From contig NW_003132351.1 in assembly GCF_000003605.2 (NCBI RefSeq), positions 168,451 to 193,258 of the forward strand: a stretch of DNA of 24,808 nucleotides. Reading direction: 5' to 3'. A program made the position numbers and the translations under genes. Position 1 is the stretch's first letter. Every line of letters begins with the position of its first letter. The stretch comes from Saccoglossus kowalevskii (lineage: Eukaryota > Hemichordata > Enteropneusta > Harrimaniidae). The notes beneath the pieces were generated by a model. That model saw nothing but the letters and a program-made list of their open reading frames with translations. It searched no databases and had not been told where the DNA came from. Shown here one piece after another: positions 22,759 through 24,808 of the stretch.

Positions 22759-22770
22759 GAGAGAGAGAGA
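22759..22770. repeat. (GA)6 microsatellite
   Basis: Six GA dinucleotides preceded by an AGGCAGGCAGG tract. Simple sequence without further meaning visible here. Confidence 0.85.
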
Positions 22771-24634
22771 GCGTGTAAGGTCTGATTTCTATCAAAGGTT
22801 TGATTTACAAACTCATTTAGACAGGGAACGTTGATATATGGCATGTATGCAGCATGTCCGAGACGCCTAATCGCTATACGCTATTACATCTACAACAACA
22901 AAAAAACACCACAAACCAATTAATCGCCTATGAAAAACACTTTACTCGCGATTCGGCCAAAAATCCCACCTCAAATTGGACTAATTTAAACACAATTCGA
23001 AGTCAAATTTCGAGCAATTTTCTCTGACACAGCGGGAATGCTTTGTATAAAGAACGGTTTTTAGTTCCAGTATCATTGTAAATTGGGAGAACACATGGCA
23101 AGTGGATAATTGAGACGCCAGGATCCTGACAGCAGTCGGCTGTGTTCGCTACTAGCATCGCGGCTGTGGCTTCTTTCACTGGGAAACCTCATTAGGCCCA
23201 AAAAATCGACGTTGTTCTCCTTGCGGCAATTTACCGCGCTGTCATCCACCTTTTGTTGAAATTGCTTGTTCCATTTTACGTCACATCCAGTATGCTGTCA
23301 CTCTTCTGACGCCATATTGAAATTGACAGCGAGAATAGAACTGTGAAAAACCCATCTAATGCCTTAATAGGTTGTCGGCTCGCTTATCTGCCACCATCGG
23401 GTTGTTTTACATATCTCGATTAACGTTTGGGAAATTTGCAGTTTCACTTGAAATCAATAAATTACGACCTTATTTTCTCTGAAGTAGCAATTCAACGCGG
23501 ATATTTCCATATTCTATTCAGGCTCTTTGTTCCGTTTCCTTTCATTATGTCGGAAGTACTTTAACGCTCGAAAGTCCGAAATAGCGACACCGTTCTTGTT
23601 ATTTTAACAGATTTTTATTTTAACATATAAAAACCCAGAACTTTTTATTGCCGTCCACTCATAGCTTCGAATGATATTTTGAACAGTTAAGTCACGTATC
23701 TGGATCAAGATCTCAGACGCGACTGGTTAACAAAAGTAACGTTTTTATTCGTTTGTTTTGTGTGTTTCGGAGGAGCACTCATCATTCACACCCAGATAAC
23801 GCAGACTACATATTTAACCCTATACTTTGCAGTGATATGCTATAAATTTGGACGTTTAATGTACTTTTGAACATGACAACATGACTGGACATAACACGAA
23901 GTTACTGTAAATTTAATTTGATACAATAAGTATGGACCGCATAAAAACAAATGTGAGTCACAAATATGAATCATTTAGTGACGAAGAGATTAAATAATTT
24001 ATATATCATATATTCTTTTCCTAAAATAATATCGAAAATATAGGTCGTGTATTAATTTATTTTAAATAAATGACGACCTTGTACAACGGTACAACGTAAC
24101 GTGGGTCTCAGGCTGTTTCGTCAAAACAGTCTATCTATTAAGAAAGAGGAGCTGTCGTCAGAACCAATCAGAATATAGTATATATATGAGAGCTTTTCAA
24201 CGCTCTTTTCATATTTCGGTCTGGCCTGTGAAAATTTGAAATTGGTATGTTGCCAAGTGTTATCACCTGGCAGATGCACTCGAAATGATTGGTGTGCCAT
24301 TCCATTATAAACTTAGAATACGTTCGAGGCGCGTTATTTATTCGATATCGCGGCGACGAAGACTGCCACGCAGCACGCGTGACATGATTGTGATTATATA
24401 GGTGTGTAATAAAAAACAACAACTTCAAAATGAACTGTGTCGTAATAAGTAAATTGTAATAGAATCGGAATCCCGTGCTTGGGTTTCTCTCGTTGAACGC
24501 ATACACAGGCGCTATGCGTAAGTATCTCGCGGAGGGTGCGGATTGTACCGTGACAACGCCGTCGCTATATGTTTAAAGCATGTATTGTTAATACGTTCCA
24601 CGGTAAAAAGAAATTGTAAGAGGAAACTTGGTAT

Positions 24635-24808
24635 TTGAGACATCTACCCCTGCGTATAGCATAGATCCCTACGCACATTTCGAGGTATGTGAAACATCTG
24701 CCTCTTCGTATAGCCTAGATCCCTACGCACATTTTGAGTTATGTGAAACATCTCTACGCATAGTCCTAGATCCGTACGCGCATTTCGAGGTACTAGTATG
24801 TGAAACAT
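24635..24808. repeat. Tandem repeat, about 54-bp unit, at least 3 copies, runs off right edge
   Basis: The phrase GTGAAACATCT (TTGAGACATCT in the first copy) begins units at 24635, 24689, 24743 and 24800, giving spacings of 54, 54 and 57 bp. Each unit also carries CGTATAGC-like, CTAGATCC and TACGCRCATTT blocks. The third unit has lost bases after the first phrase and gained an ACTAGT-like insertion before the next. The array continues beyond the window. Confidence 0.92.

Larger units (their letters stand above)
18681..24808. other. 5' flanking region, no gene supported
   Basis: Reading frames up to 116 codons occur (for example 21272-21622 minus, 22319-22663 plus, 24168-24506 minus) but their translations are rich in F, Y, I, H and N in the way random AT-rich frames are, with no motif or splice context. 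The frame 20334-20606 plus is the least random and is treated as a finding. A consensus CRE octamer lies at 21943-21950. Repeats and palindromes are listed separately. Otherwise I see nothing in this stretch. Confidence 0.6.

Noticed and set aside
22791-22798. TCF/LEF-type ATCAAAGG (also ATCAAAG at 262) as Wnt response sites
   Set aside because: A motif of 7-8 bases is expected a few times by chance in a window this size and these are isolated and far from the promoter.
1-24808. CRISPR arrays, bacterial operons, rRNA or intact tRNA genes
   Set aside because: The window is intron-bearing animal-type DNA; no regularly spaced repeat/spacer array, no ribosome-binding-site operons, and no sequence that folds as a full tRNA were seen.

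Overview
This is a eukaryotic, animal-type window: about 40% GC by eye, almost entirely non-coding, with short exons bounded by GT/AG introns. The one gene I can identify with confidence is the 5' half of a homologue of BAMBI, the BMP and activin membrane-bound inhibitor, a kinase-less TGF-beta pseudoreceptor. It lies on the minus strand. The source looks like an invertebrate bilaterian: the ectodomain is clearly BAMBI-like but diverged from vertebrates, CpG is still fairly common in bulk sequence, and minisatellites and small palindromic elements are frequent. The sequence does not show me which phylum.

Layout in the direction of the gene, right to left. Positions 18681-24808 are upstream flank with no gene I can support; they hold a 54-bp tandem repeat at the right edge, a few palindromes, a C13 run and a possible worn tRNA-like SINE head. 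Positions 18314-18680 are a CpG-dense, GC-box-containing stretch that fits the promoter and 5' leader. Coding exon 1 (18313-18229) encodes a signal peptide and ends at a GTAAGT donor in phase 1. Intron 1 is 10797-18228 (7432 bp). Exon 2 (10796-10503) encodes the complete ten-cysteine three-finger ectodomain and is a symmetric 1-1 exon. Intron 2 starts at 10502 and runs off the left edge, so it exceeds 10.5 kb. The exon or exons for the transmembrane segment and cytoplasmic tail were not found here and should lie beyond the left edge.

Exons 1 and 2 support each other. Phase 1 donor and phase 1 acceptor join to make a glycine codon, placing ...LQLTYG directly before LIRCYCD, just as the vertebrate protein has its signal peptide directly before IRCYCD. 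By family knowledge the product would be a membrane glycoprotein that binds BMP/activin receptors and damps signalling.

Other structure: a 285-bp TTAA-flanked inverted-repeat element at 190-474 (MITE-like) with a possible relic end of the same family near 7145; a 23-copy, 20-bp minisatellite at 9231-9689 with a suggested 8-unit higher-order period; an 11-bp motif duplicated 21 bp apart just inside intron 2; and a 33-bp homopurine tract in intron 1 that reads in the sense direction as a strong polypyrimidine/AG acceptor. Most of the open reading frames of 60-130 codons in the window look like chance.
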